Assembly: GCF_017312405.1 (NCBI RefSeq) | Contig: NZ_BLTG01000096.1 | Coordinates: 255-64,254 of the forward strand | Origin: Mycobacterium sp. PO1 | GTDB taxonomy: Bacteria > Actinomycetota > Actinomycetes > Mycobacteriales > Mycobacteriaceae | Direction: 5' to 3' | Length of the DNA stretch: 64,000 nucleotides | Shown here: positions 51,183 through 59,737 of the stretch, one piece after another | Layout: every line of letters begins with the position of its first letter | Numbering within the stretch: the first letter of the stretch is position 1 | The notes under the pieces: generated by a model | Told to the model about the DNA's origin: nothing | Database searches by the model: none | The model's input: only the letters and a program-made list of their open reading frames with translations | Made by a program: the position numbers and the translations under genes

Positions 51183-51539
51183 GGCGTGAGCGTACCGCAG
51201 CACCGTGGCACGAACGGCTCATCGCACTACTTCGGTCACGGTGCGGTCGGGCTGTGGCGCGGCCGTCGCAGATCACCCCGTCGGCGGGCGAGGTGATCCG
51301 CAGATGCGTGGTGGCCCAACGCAGCGAAGCCGCGTCGCCCAGCAAACCCACTCGAGCGTGGACCCCGCGGTGTCACCCGGATCACAACGACGGCGTCGGC
51401 GCCCCTCCAGAGGCGCAGTTCATGCGCTTCTGTCGCCAAAATCACACCTGGAAAGTTGATTTACGCAGAATTAACAAGGACGATCTTGGCGTTCCTCCAT
51501 TGGGTGATCCTCAACTGGAGGGCGCCAGACAGCAAACAT
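51183..51539. other. Gene-free stretch of about 360 bases
   Basis: No convincing coding region or RNA gene is visible on either strand. The last 90 bases (from about 51440) are less GC-rich (TTGATTTACGCAGAATTAAC) and are likely to hold the promoter of the small gene at 51579. Confidence 0.45.
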
Positions 51540-51558
51540 GTTTCCGCTATCCGGAAAC
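51540..51558. promoter_or_regulatory. Palindrome GTTTCCG-CTATC-CGGAAAC before a 47-residue gene
   Basis: A perfect 7-base-arm inverted repeat with a 5-base centre ends 20 bases before the ATG at 51579. It could be an operator or an RNA hairpin near the ribosome binding site AGGAGTG. Confidence 0.55.
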
Positions 51559-51578
51559 CAGCACAGGAGTGAATAGAC

Positions 51579-51722
51579 ATGTCCTTCGGTCAGTTTCGCG
51601 CAGACGTGAAGCGTGCCGTGAACCGGCGACGGCTCTACGCGCGGATCTACGCCCTGCCGGAATCCACGGTTCGCGACGAGCTGCTCGCGATCGCACAGCG
51701 CCACGAGGACCTTCATCGCTGA
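51579..51722 (+). CDS. 47-residue conserved-looking small protein
   Basis: A short basic protein, beginning MSFGQFRADVKRAVNRRRLY and ending with a helix-forming STVRDELLAIAQRHEDLHR. The frame has strong GC-rich third-position usage, a good ribosome binding site (CAGGAGTG, 9 bases before the ATG), a palindrome upstream and a hairpin downstream. Together these make it a real gene. About half the residues are charged and two amphipathic helices are likely. It has no recognisable domain; a nucleic-acid or protein partner is possible. Confidence 0.75.
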   Translation: MSFGQFRADVKRAVNRRRLYARIYALPESTVRDELLAIAQRHEDLHR

Positions 51723-51741
51723 CGTGGCGATCCCACACACC

Positions 51742-51773
51742 GAAGCCGGTGGCCCCTACGGGCTGCCGGCTTC
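51742..51773 (+). terminator. Hairpin after the 47-residue gene
   Basis: The stem GAAGCCGG/CCGGCTTC with an inner GCCC/GGGC lies 19 bases after the stop. It lacks a clear T-run (CACCGCTTTC follows), which is common in mycobacterial terminators. A second stem, GGGGCAG/CTGCCCC, follows at 51783-51798. Confidence 0.6.
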
Positions 51774-51817
51774 ACCGCTTTCGGGGCAGCACTGCCCCTC
51801 GGGGCCGCACTGACCTT

Positions 51818-51861
51818 CGGTCGGCGCGGTCGTCCGGTCGGCGCGGTCGTCCGGTCGGCGC
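51818..51861. repeat. 17-base tandem repeat (2.6 copies) downstream of pfkB
   Basis: CGGTCGGCGCGGTCGTC occurs at 51818-51834 and 51835-51851, followed by ten more bases of the unit. It lies just before the stop of the leftward pfkB gene (51872), in its 3' trailer. Confidence 0.8.
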
Positions 51862-51871
51862 TGTTCGTTCT

Positions 51872-52858
51872 TCAGTCAGCCAGAGCCGTCACGCGCACGG
51901 CACTGGCGGGTCCCGCCACGCGTCCGAAGAATCGGTCGACATCGGCCGCGGCGAAGCACGACGTGCCCGGCGTCAGCAGTTTTGCGGCCGACGCGGCGAT
52001 GCCGTACCGCACCGCCTCGGTCAGTGACCATCCCCGGCTCAGGGCCACGGTGATGCCGGCGACCATCGCATCGCCGGCGCCCACGCCGCTGACCACCTGC
52101 ACCGGAAGCGCCGGGAACCGGTGACTGTCGTAGTCGGTCACCAGCAGTGCTCCGTCCGGACCCAGCGACACGACCACCGCCTGGGCGAGGCCGCGGTGAA
52201 CGAGTTCCCGCGCGGCGGCCACCTGATCGCCTTCGGTCGACAGCGCCCGCCCCATACACTCGCGTAGCTCGCGCACACTGGGCTTGAGCAGATGCACCCC
52301 GGACGTGACGTGGCTGAGCCCGCCGCCGGAGGTGTCCAGGATCAACCGACAGCCCGCCCCGGCGCAGACGTCGGCGACACGGGCATAGAAGTCGGGGGCA
52401 ACCCCGGGCGGCAGACTGCCACTGGCCACGATGTACTGCGCCGTCGCGGCGGTCGCGCGCAGCACGTCCAGGCAACGCTTCTGCTCGTCGGCGGTCAGCC
52501 GGGGCCCCGGCAGCACGAACCGGTACTGCTTGCCGGTGCTGCGCTCGTTGACCGTGAAGCTCTCCCGTGTCGACCCGGCAACGGGCACCGGGATGTTGGG
52601 CACACCGGCCTCGTCGACCAGATCGATCAGGCGTGAGCCGGTCAATCCGCCTGCCGAGAACACCGCCGCCACCGACCCGCCCAGTGCGTGCACGAAGCGC
52701 GCGACGTTGACCCCGCCCCCACCCGCGTCGTAGCGCTCGTCGCCGCAACGGATCTTGCTGGTGTGGCGCACCTCCTCGGCGTCGGCGGTGACGTCCAGAG
52801 CCGGGTTCATCGTCAGCGTGACGATCGACGCGCGGACGGTCAGCGGAGACCGGCTCAT
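51872..52858 (-). CDS. pfkB: 6-phosphofructokinase, PfkB family (DosR-regulon Rv2029c-like)
   Basis: This 328-residue ribokinase-fold kinase has the substrate motif AGGGGVNVARFVHALGG, VASGSLPPGVAPDFYAR, and the ATP/anion-hole motif SGVGAGDAMVAGI with catalytic Asp263. It phosphorylates fructose-6-phosphate or a related sugar phosphate. It follows the Rv2030c-like gene by 28 bases, the same order as Rv2030c-Rv2029c of the M. tuberculosis DosR regulon, and GAGG precedes ATG 52858. It is probably transcribed from the DosR-box promoter at 55003. Confidence 0.9.
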   Translation of the reverse strand: MSRSPLTVRASIVTLTMNPALDVTADAEEVRHTSKIRCGDERYDAGGGGVNVARFVHALGGSVAAVFSAGGLTGSRLIDLVDEAGVPNIPVPVAGSTRESFTVNERSTGKQYRFVLPGPRLTADEQKRCLDVLRATAATAQYIVASGSLPPGVAPDFYARVADVCAGAGCRLILDTSGGGLSHVTSGVHLLKPSVRELRECMGRALSTEGDQVAAARELVHRGLAQAVVVSLGPDGALLVTDYDSHRFPALPVQVVSGVGAGDAMVAGITVALSRGWSLTEAVRYGIAASAAKLLTPGTSCFAAADVDRFFGRVAGPASAVRVTALAD

Positions 52859-52886
52859 GAGACCTCGTTTCCTTTGCTCACGTGCG

Positions 52887-54932
52887 TCACAGACCGGTCG
52901 GATAGGTCTCGGGGGTTTCCCCGGCGCTCCACACGCTGCCGGCTTCCAGCGGCTCCAGCGCCGTCGTCCGGTCCAGATGGATGAGCGCGTCGAACTGCTC
53001 GCCCGGACGAACGTGGTAGTAGTGGCTCTGCCGTTCGGCGGCGGGGAGGTAGATGACCCCGATCGCGCGGCCCAGCCGCACCACGTCGAGCGGTTCGGCG
53101 GCGGCGCGGCTGAGCATGGGCGAGATGAGGAACTCCGACCGCTCGACCTCGTGGAACAGCTCCTCGACGCTGCCGTTGAGCGCGGGACGCACGATTTTTC
53201 GTTCGGCGATCCCGCCCCACCGGCTGGCGGCAGTCACCGTGCCCGTATAGGTCGTGAAACCGATCAGCCGGACCGCCGAACCGTGGTGCTCACGGGCGAG
53301 TTGACCCAGTGTGAGCTGGCCGTCGGCCCCCACCTCGGTCGCTCGAGCGTCTCCGACGTGGGAGTTGTGCGCCCACACCACAATTCGTGCCGGCGGGGCA
53401 TCCTGATGACGGTCGAGGTGGGCCAGCAGCGCGTCGAGGGTCTGGGCCATATGGCGGTCGCGCAGATTCCAGGACGTGACGCGGGCGCCGAACATCGCGC
53501 GGTAGTAGCCCTCGGCATTGCGCACGGTCTGGGCGTTCTGCTGGGCGTAGAACAACTCGTCTTCGGCGAGCAGGCCGTCTCGGCGGGCATATTCCACAGC
53601 GTTGCGTTGGAGCTCGACCAATTGCTCGATCGCTTCTCGCTCGCAGGACAGGCCCGCACCGAACGCTGCGGCGTAGCCGTAGGTCTGACCGTCGTCGGCG
53701 CTGGTGTGATCGAAGCACGCGTAGCGTTGTCTGGCCCGCGCTGCCGCGACCGGGTCCATGGTGTCCAGATAGTCGATCACCTCACGCATCGACCGGTGCA
53801 GGCTGTAGAGGTCGAGTCCGTAGAAACCCGTCTGGCGTCGGCCCTCCCCTCGCTGCCGGGAGTTGTGCGCGTGCAGCCAGTCCACGAAGTCGCGCACCAC
53901 CGTGTTTCGCCACATCCATGCCGGAAAGCGCTCGAACCCGCGCAACGCCTCCTCGGGCGAGGCGTCGTGTCCGAGGCCCCGCACGTAGCGGTTGACCCGA
54001 TAGGCGTCCGGCCAGTCCGCCTCGGCGGCCACCGCGCAGAAACCCTTCTCCTCGATCAGCCACTTCGTGATCTCCGCCCGTGCCCGGTAGAACTCGGCTG
54101 TGCCATGCGAACTCTCGCCGATCAGCACGACGCGCGCGTCACCGATGATCTCCTCGAGCGCTTCGGCAGGTGGCACTCCGGCGGGCGCGTCGACGGCGCA
54201 CCGCTCGACGACCTCGGCGGGTGTCTCGGCGATGCGGATCCTCGCGGTCGCGATGCCCACCGTCGGCGTGGCCAGCAGCTGGCGCACCTCGTCGTCACTG
54301 ACCTGGGTGAAATCCCAGAACGACTCCCCCACCGCGAGGAACGGGGTGGGCATCGACGCACACACGACATCGTCGACCAGGCCGGCGAATTCGCGGCATG
54401 TCGACTCCGGCGCGGCGGGTACTGCCACGACGATCTCGGCGGGCGACATGTCGCGCAGCGCCTGGACCGCCGCGAACATGCTGGCGCCGGTGGCGAGCCC
54501 GTCGTCGACCAGGATCACCGTGCGGCCGGCCAACTCCAACGGTGCGCGCCCGCCGCGGTAAGCCGCTTCGCGACGCTGCAGTTCGCGGCCCTCGCGTTCG
54601 GCCGCCTCGCGCAACTGTTGGGGCGTCACACGCAAAGCCCTTACCACGTCGTCGTTGACGACGACCCGGCCGCCGCTGGCCAGCGCACCGACCGCGAACT
54701 CCTCATGCCCGGGCGCACCGAGTTTGCGCACGATGAAGGCGTCCAGCGGGGCGCCGAGTGACGCGGCCACCTCCCAGGCCACCGGCACGCCGCCGCGGGC
54801 CAGCCCGAGAACGATGACGCCCTCCCGCCCGCGGTAGGCGCCGAGCAGGCCGGCGAGCACCCGTCCTGCTTCCCGTCGATTCCGGTAGATCTGCCGTTTC
54901 GGGGTGTGGGATGCCCGTCTCGCTGTGGTCAT
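52887..54932 (-). CDS. Phosphoribosyltransferase-erythromycin esterase-like fusion (Rv2030c-like)
   Basis: A 681-residue two-domain protein, the same length as I recall for Rv2030c. The N-terminal part (about residues 15-220) is a phosphoribosyltransferase with the PRPP loop VILVDDGLATGAS (138-150). The C-terminal part (270-670) is an erythromycin-esterase-like domain with LIGESSHGTAEFYRAR, FYGLDLYSLHRSMREV and VWAHNSHVGDARATE. The role is unknown; in M. tuberculosis it is DosR-induced. GGAG lies eight bases before ATG 54932. A DosR-type palindrome lies about 80 bases upstream of the start. Confidence 0.9.
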   Translation of the reverse strand: MTTARRASHTPKRQIYRNRREAGRVLAGLLGAYRGREGVIVLGLARGGVPVAWEVAASLGAPLDAFIVRKLGAPGHEEFAVGALASGGRVVVNDDVVRALRVTPQQLREAAEREGRELQRREAAYRGGRAPLELAGRTVILVDDGLATGASMFAAVQALRDMSPAEIVVAVPAAPESTCREFAGLVDDVVCASMPTPFLAVGESFWDFTQVSDDEVRQLLATPTVGIATARIRIAETPAEVVERCAVDAPAGVPPAEALEEIIGDARVVLIGESSHGTAEFYRARAEITKWLIEEKGFCAVAAEADWPDAYRVNRYVRGLGHDASPEEALRGFERFPAWMWRNTVVRDFVDWLHAHNSRQRGEGRRQTGFYGLDLYSLHRSMREVIDYLDTMDPVAAARARQRYACFDHTSADDGQTYGYAAAFGAGLSCEREAIEQLVELQRNAVEYARRDGLLAEDELFYAQQNAQTVRNAEGYYRAMFGARVTSWNLRDRHMAQTLDALLAHLDRHQDAPPARIVVWAHNSHVGDARATEVGADGQLTLGQLAREHHGSAVRLIGFTTYTGTVTAASRWGGIAERKIVRPALNGSVEELFHEVERSEFLISPMLSRAAAEPLDVVRLGRAIGVIYLPAAERQSHYYHVRPGEQFDALIHLDRTTALEPLEAGSVWSAGETPETYPTGL

Positions 54933-55002
54933 CGAGGTACTCCGTTCACCGGTGGACGCGGCGCCTTGCTCTCCTCATCGCACTACACCGGGGCCGACGC
55001 CG

Positions 55003-55022
55003 GTAGGGACCGAGGTCCCTAC
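55003..55022 (-). promoter_or_regulatory. DosR box-like palindrome upstream of the Rv2030c-like gene
   Basis: The 20-mer GTAGGGACCGAGGTCCCTAC is an almost perfect palindrome. Its GGGAC(C/T)...GTCCC core matches the known DosR (DevR) consensus. Centre to ATG 54932 is about 80 bases. It would drive the Rv2030c-like/pfkB pair. Confidence 0.75.
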
Positions 55023-55037
55023 CCGTGGCGGCACAGG

Positions 55038-55472
55038 TCAGACCTTGCTGGTCGCCCGATTCGGTTCCGAGCCGAACGCGAACCGCCTCCCGGTGACACT
55101 GAGCGGCTTGATCCGCACGAAATGCGGCTTGTCCGTCGACGTCCACGGCAGCAGCTGCGCGCGTTCGGCCTCGGCGATGTCCTCGTCGCTGCGCAGCGAG
55201 CGCGCCACACCCTTGACGATGACGCTCCAGCCGGTGACGACGGTGTGGTCGTCCACCTCGAACAGCACGTGGTTGTTGATCGCGGTACTGATCAGCTTGG
55301 TGCCCTCGGCAGTACGGAACAGGATGCTGCGGCCCTGCACGGCGAAGTTGACCGGGAAGATCTCGGGTTGCCCGTCGACACTGGTGACGAGTCGGCCCAG
55401 GCTCACTCCGGCCATGTGATTCCAGCATTCGGTCTCCGACATGATGGAGATCGGGTGAACGTCATCGGTCAT
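55038..55472 (-). CDS. Pyridoxamine 5'-phosphate oxidase-like (PPOX) protein
   Basis: This 144-residue split-barrel protein begins MTDDVHPISIMSETECWNHM and has the strands RLVTSVDGQPEIFPVNFAVQ, ILFRTAEGTKLISTAINNHV and VTGWSVIVKGVARSL. This is the small Pyridox_ox_2 group, which binds FMN or F420. Mycobacterial DosR regulons contain relatives such as Rv3129. The start at 55472 avoids a longer frame into non-coding DNA. It sits between the otsB1-like and Rv2030c-like genes on the same strand. Confidence 0.8.
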   Translation of the reverse strand: MTDDVHPISIMSETECWNHMAGVSLGRLVTSVDGQPEIFPVNFAVQGRSILFRTAEGTKLISTAINNHVLFEVDDHTVVTGWSVIVKGVARSLRSDEDIAEAERAQLLPWTSTDKPHFVRIKPLSVTGRRFAFGSEPNRATSKV

Positions 55473-55505
55473 GAGCTGACGATAACCCGCCGGCCCCGTG
55501 ACCCG

Positions 55506-55525
55506 ATGTGGCACAAAGTCACTTT
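55506..55525 (-). promoter_or_regulatory. Degenerate DosR box-like site upstream of the PPOX gene
   Basis: On the minus strand the 20-mer reads AAAGTGACTTTGTGCCACAT. Its core, GTGACTTTGTGCCA, agrees with box 2 of the otsB1-ppsA region (GGGACCTTGTGCCC) at 11 of 14 positions. The centre is about 43 bases before ATG 55472. A weak candidate. Confidence 0.35.
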
Positions 55526-55563
55526 CTGCGCCGTCACCCTCCACGGTCACCTTCTGCACCGCA

Positions 55564-58500
55564 TCAGGGTGGTGGGGCCGCTCCGCTGAAGGACACCGCG
55601 GCGCCGGCGTCGAGCACCTGGATCTCGCCGCGGCATTCCACGGTCACCGGTGCGGCGTCACCGGGCTCGGCGCGCAGGGTGGCGCCGCGTCCGGCCACCT
55701 GCAGCCGCAGCCGGTGTCCGCGGTAGCGGAAGGTGAACTCCAGCGGACCAAGGGATTTGGGCCACAGCGGACCGATGACGATGCGGTCGGATCGGATCTC
55801 CAGGCCGGTGAAGCATCGCTGCAGCAGGTCGATGCTGCCGGCCATCGCGGCGAGGTGGATGCCTTCCGCCGTTGTGCCGCGCTGGATGTCGACGATGTCG
55901 GATGCCAGCGCCTGCGCGAAGTACTCCATGGCCTGGTGGCGGTTGCCTCGGGCCATCACCCAGGCATGCACGACGTTGCTCAGTGTCGAGCCGTGCGAGG
56001 TTCGCCGGTGGTAGTAGTCGATGGTTCTCGGGATCTGCTCGGGGGTGAATCGATACCCCAGACGGTCGAACAGTTCGTAGAGTTCCTCAGCCGAGAGCAG
56101 GTAGAACAGCATCAGCACGTCGGCCTGTTTGGCCGCCTTGTACCTGTTGACGCTGTCGTCCTCCGCCTCCAGGATCCGGTCGAGCCGCTGCAGGTTGTCG
56201 TAGCGGGCGCGGTAGCCGTCCCAGTCGAGTTCCTGGAGGTCGGCATAGCCTTCGAACTGGCTGATCACGCCGTCGTGGAACGGGACGTACATGCGGCGGC
56301 TGACGTCTTCCCACCGCACCAACTCCTCGTCGTCGACTCCCAGCGACTCCAGCAGCGCCAAGCGGTAGTACATCGGCATCCGGTCCAGCGCCTCGAGCGC
56401 CCGCACGATCACCCACACCGCCATCACATTGGTGTAGGCGTTGTTGTCGACGCCGTCGTAGTCGCGGCCGGGGTAACCGGAATGGAACTCGTCGGGTCCG
56501 ATGACGCCCTTGATCACGTACCGGTCGCGGGCGGTGTCGAATTCGGCCAGGCTGACCCAGAACCGGGCGATGTCGGCGAGCATCTCGGCGCCGTAGTCGA
56601 TCAGGAACCCGATGTCACCGGTGACCTGGTAGTGCTGCCAGACATTGAAGGCGATCGCGAGGCCGATGTGGTGGGCGCGGGCGCTCGCATCGGGATTCCA
56701 GCGCCCGGACCGCGGATTCAGATGCAGGCGTTGGCTTTCCTCGCGACCGTCGCTGCCCGACTGCCAGGGATACATGGCGCCGGCGTATCCCGCTTCGGCC
56801 GCCGCACGCCGCGCTTCCGGCAGCCGCCGGAAGCGGTACATCAACAGCGCGCGGGTCACCTTCGGCAGCCGCAGGTTCGTCACCGGGAAGACGAACAACT
56901 CGTCCCAGAACACGTGGCCGCGGTAGGCCTCCCCGTGCAGCCCCCGGGCGGGCACCCCCACGTCGAGGTCTGCGGTGTGCGGGGACACCGTGTTGAGCAG
57001 GTGCAGCTGGTGCAGCCGGATGAGGCGCAACAGGTCGGGGTCGTGGCCCATGTCGATGCTGAACCGCTCCCACAGGTGCGCCCAGGCCAGCCGGTGTCCC
57101 CGTTCGATCTCGGCGAAGTCGCCGGTGCGGCGCAGCTCCCGTTCGGCGGCGACCGCCGGTCCCGAGATCGCGTGATCGCGGCTGGTGAACACCGCCGCGA
57201 CCTTCTCCAGAGTCACCGCCCCACCCTGGCCGAGGTCGGCCACCACGTCGTGGCCCGCCCGCCGGTCCTCGACGACCGGCGTGATCTGGGTGACCGGCGC
57301 GGTGGCACCGTGCGCTGCGTGGCGAACCATATGCCGCACCGCCACGGCGATCTGAATCGTGGACTCGACGGTCTCGGCAGCCAGCGCCACCGCGTCGTCC
57401 GACAGGGTGTGCACGTCGAGAATCCTCAGATGCCGAGACGCGAGCTGGCGGTAGCGTTCCACGCCGCTGTTGGTGACGTCACCGTCGACGGTCGAGCGCA
57501 TCTCGACCCGGCCGGCCCAGTTCTGCGCCTGCAGAGTGGTTTCCAGCGCAGCCACGTGCGGCTGGTGCATGGCGACCAACCGCCGCTGTGTGACCAGGGT
57601 GGCGCGCCCCTGCGGATCACGCCACACGAATTCGCGGGTGAATGTCGCACGGCGCAGATCCACGGTGGCCCGATACGCCGAGATGTCGGCGCTGTCGATG
57701 TCGAACCAGGGTCCGCCGTCGATCCGGAACTGCACCGGCAGCCAGTTCGGCAGGTTGACCAGGCTTTCGTTGTCGATGGTGACACCGGCGATCTCATCGG
57801 TGAGCCGGTTGTAGACACCGGCGACGTAGGTGGCCGGATAGTGGAATTCACCGGCGGCGCACTCGGGCGCCGCACCCCGTACCGCCATGTAGCCGTTGCC
57901 CATCGTGCACAGCGCTTCACGCAGTCTCTCGTCATCGCGCTGATAACCACCGAAGATCAACGTCCACGGATCGTTGGTGGTGTCCTGCGCGCTGGCCAGC
58001 TGCTCGGCGAGACGGGTCAGGAAGCGGCACACCGCGTCGGGATCCTCGAGGGCGAACCGCGCCGCGGTCCGCCGGTCACCCGATTCGACACTGCGCACGG
58101 CGATCCCGACACCTTTCTGCCGGATCGCGTCGAAGGCGTCCTCGTCGGTCAGGTCGTCGCCCAGGTAGATGGGCAACTGCAGATCGGCGCCGTCGATCTG
58201 AGCCAGGATCCAGTTCACGGTCCTGCCCTTGTCCCAGTCGACGTCGGGTCGCAGTTCGACGACCTTGCGCCCTCCGGTGACCCGCAGGCCGTCACGTTGG
58301 CCGATGATGCGCACGGTGGCGATCACCTCGTCGACCCGGTCGTCGTCGACGTTGCGATAGTGCACCGCCACGGAGAACCGCTTGTCCTCGATCAGCACAC
58401 CGTCGATACCGTCCAGCCGCTCGTGCAGCGCCGCAACGGCGCTCTGCAGGAGATCGACGGCCTGGAGCCCGGCCTCGTTCTGGTGGTGGGCGCCGTCCGG

Positions 58501-59550
58501 GGACACCAGTTCGAAGCCGTGGCTGCCGGCGTACCACAGTCCGGGCACCCCGATGCGCTGCCGGATGTCGGCCAGGCTGCGGCCGCTCACCACGGCGACG
58601 GGACAGTGCGCAGCCAGCGCGGCCAGTGTGTCGCCCGCGCCGGGCAACAGCGTTGCGGCATTCGGATCGGCGACGATGTCGGACACCGTTCCGTCGAAGT
58701 CCAGCAGCACCACCGGCCTGCGCGTTTCGGCCAGCGGCGCGATGTCGGTGTAGGACTCGAGGGCGTCAGGCAGATCCGACACCCGTTGATGGCTGTCGCG
58801 CACCGTCAGCGCCACCAGATCACCGACCACGACGTCGGCGCCGCAGCGGCTCAGTTCGTCGGCATCGCCGTCGCGGTCCACTCCGATGACCAGACCGAAG
58901 CCACCGTCGCGTCCAGCGGTGACGCCCGCGGCGGTGTCGTCGATGACGACGCAGCGTCGCGGACTGACCGCCAGCCGGTCCGCGGCGTCGTGCAGGATGC
59001 GTTGCAGGGTGTCGGTCCGGGTGGGCGCCCCTGCCGCCGTCTCCCGCGTGGCGGGTCCGTCCACGCGGACACCGAACAGATCCGAGAGTCCGGCGGCGTC
59101 GAGGATGCGGGCGCAGTCGCACCGTGAGGCGAACACGGCCGTGGCGATGCCCGCTGCCTGCAGCTGGTGCACGAATTCGACCGTCGACTCGAACACGCGC
59201 ACTCCGTCGGCGAGCATGTCCGCACACAACTGCGACGTCCGGTTCACCAGCGCCCACACGGTCCCCTCGGCGTGATCACCGGGCTGACCCGTCGGCAGAG
59301 AGATACCCTGTGTGACAAGGAAGTCGGTGACACCTGCAGCCTCCGAGCGGTGCCCCAGGTATTTGTGGTAGTCGGCGTCGGTGAACATCGCAGGCGGTGC
59401 GCCCTCGGCGACGGCCCTGCGCGCCAGGAAGTCGTTGAGCGTCGCCTTCCACGCTGCCGTGTGCAGCGCTGCGGTGTCTGCCACGACACCCTCGACATCG
59501 AAGATCACCGCGTCGTGATAGCGCGAGTCCACGAAGACCGGCAGCTTCAT
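55564..59550 (-). CDS. otsB1: Three-domain trehalose-phosphatase/GH65 protein (OtsB1, Rv2006-like)
   Basis: A 1328-residue fusion. Residues 10-250 are a beta-phosphoglucomutase-like HAD domain whose first motif reads FDVEGV (Asp18, with Glu20 where Asp is usual). Residues 275-515 are a trehalose-6-phosphate phosphatase domain with LLDFDGTVSDI (Asp284, Asp286) and YLGDDLTDEDAF. Residues 528-1325 are a glycoside-hydrolase family 65 domain (trehalose/kojibiose phosphorylase type) with GLHGEAYRGHVFWDELF and the acid Glu1021 in VIGPDEFHSGY. It probably makes and recycles trehalose-type sugars. GAGGAGG sets ATG 59550. M. tuberculosis Rv2006 is very similar in length and is in the DosR regulon. Confidence 0.92.
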   Translation of the reverse strand: MKLPVFVDSRYHDAVIFDVEGVVADTAALHTAAWKATLNDFLARRAVAEGAPPAMFTDADYHKYLGHRSEAAGVTDFLVTQGISLPTGQPGDHAEGTVWALVNRTSQLCADMLADGVRVFESTVEFVHQLQAAGIATAVFASRCDCARILDAAGLSDLFGVRVDGPATRETAAGAPTRTDTLQRILHDAADRLAVSPRRCVVIDDTAAGVTAGRDGGFGLVIGVDRDGDADELSRCGADVVVGDLVALTVRDSHQRVSDLPDALESYTDIAPLAETRRPVVLLDFDGTVSDIVADPNAATLLPGAGDTLAALAAHCPVAVVSGRSLADIRQRIGVPGLWYAGSHGFELVSPDGAHHQNEAGLQAVDLLQSAVAALHERLDGIDGVLIEDKRFSVAVHYRNVDDDRVDEVIATVRIIGQRDGLRVTGGRKVVELRPDVDWDKGRTVNWILAQIDGADLQLPIYLGDDLTDEDAFDAIRQKGVGIAVRSVESGDRRTAARFALEDPDAVCRFLTRLAEQLASAQDTTNDPWTLIFGGYQRDDERLREALCTMGNGYMAVRGAAPECAAGEFHYPATYVAGVYNRLTDEIAGVTIDNESLVNLPNWLPVQFRIDGGPWFDIDSADISAYRATVDLRRATFTREFVWRDPQGRATLVTQRRLVAMHQPHVAALETTLQAQNWAGRVEMRSTVDGDVTNSGVERYRQLASRHLRILDVHTLSDDAVALAAETVESTIQIAVAVRHMVRHAAHGATAPVTQITPVVEDRRAGHDVVADLGQGGAVTLEKVAAVFTSRDHAISGPAVAAERELRRTGDFAEIERGHRLAWAHLWERFSIDMGHDPDLLRLIRLHQLHLLNTVSPHTADLDVGVPARGLHGEAYRGHVFWDELFVFPVTNLRLPKVTRALLMYRFRRLPEARRAAAEAGYAGAMYPWQSGSDGREESQRLHLNPRSGRWNPDASARAHHIGLAIAFNVWQHYQVTGDIGFLIDYGAEMLADIARFWVSLAEFDTARDRYVIKGVIGPDEFHSGYPGRDYDGVDNNAYTNVMAVWVIVRALEALDRMPMYYRLALLESLGVDDEELVRWEDVSRRMYVPFHDGVISQFEGYADLQELDWDGYRARYDNLQRLDRILEAEDDSVNRYKAAKQADVLMLFYLLSAEELYELFDRLGYRFTPEQIPRTIDYYHRRTSHGSTLSNVVHAWVMARGNRHQAMEYFAQALASDIVDIQRGTTAEGIHLAAMAGSIDLLQRCFTGLEIRSDRIVIGPLWPKSLGPLEFTFRYRGHRLRLQVAGRGATLRAEPGDAAPVTVECRGEIQVLDAGAAVSFSGAAPPP

Positions 59551-59604
59551 TGCTGTCCTCCTCTGCTTCCGCCGTCCAATACCACCGAGGCGGGCCGGAA
59601 AACG

Positions 59605-59624
59605 AAAGGGACAGAAGTCACTCG
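59605..59624 (-). promoter_or_regulatory. DosR box-like site 1 (otsB1 side)
   Basis: The core on the minus strand, GTGACTTCTGTCCC, matches the DosR consensus GGGACTWWAGTCCC at 11 of 14 positions. Centre to otsB1 ATG 59550 is about 64 bases. Confidence 0.6.
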
Positions 59625-59641
59625 TACCCACCGGGCACCGA

Positions 59642-59661
59642 ACAGGGACCTTGTGCCCTGC
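59642..59661 (+). promoter_or_regulatory. DosR box-like site 2 (otsB1-ppsA middle)
   Basis: The core GGGACCTTGTGCCC has both conserved half-site ends (GGGAC and GCCC). Its centre is 37 bases from site 1 and 23 bases from site 3, in the shared divergent promoter region. Confidence 0.65.
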
Positions 59662-59664
59662 GCA

Positions 59665-59684
59665 ACGGGGACCTTCGGCGGGCA
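59665..59684 (+). promoter_or_regulatory. DosR box-like site 3 (ppsA side)
   Basis: The core GGGACCTTCGGCGG keeps a full left half-site and a weaker right one. Centre to ppsA ATG 59738 is about 63 bases, mirroring the site 1 to otsB1 distance. Confidence 0.6.
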
Positions 59685-59737
59685 ACTGTGGTCCTCTGAC
59701 GGTACGCCGGACCCACGCCGAGGAACAGGGTGAAGCC

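Noticed and set aside
51183..51539. Small RNA or tRNA in the gap
   Set aside because: No cloverleaf or strong hairpin-plus-T-run could be traced by eye; only promoter-like AT content near the end.
55498..59127. Very long open frame (about 1200 codons) antisense to otsB1
   Set aside because: High GC keeps antisense frames open. The translation is rich in Val, His, Asp and Arg with no domain, and the opposite strand has clear HAD, phosphatase and GH65 motifs.
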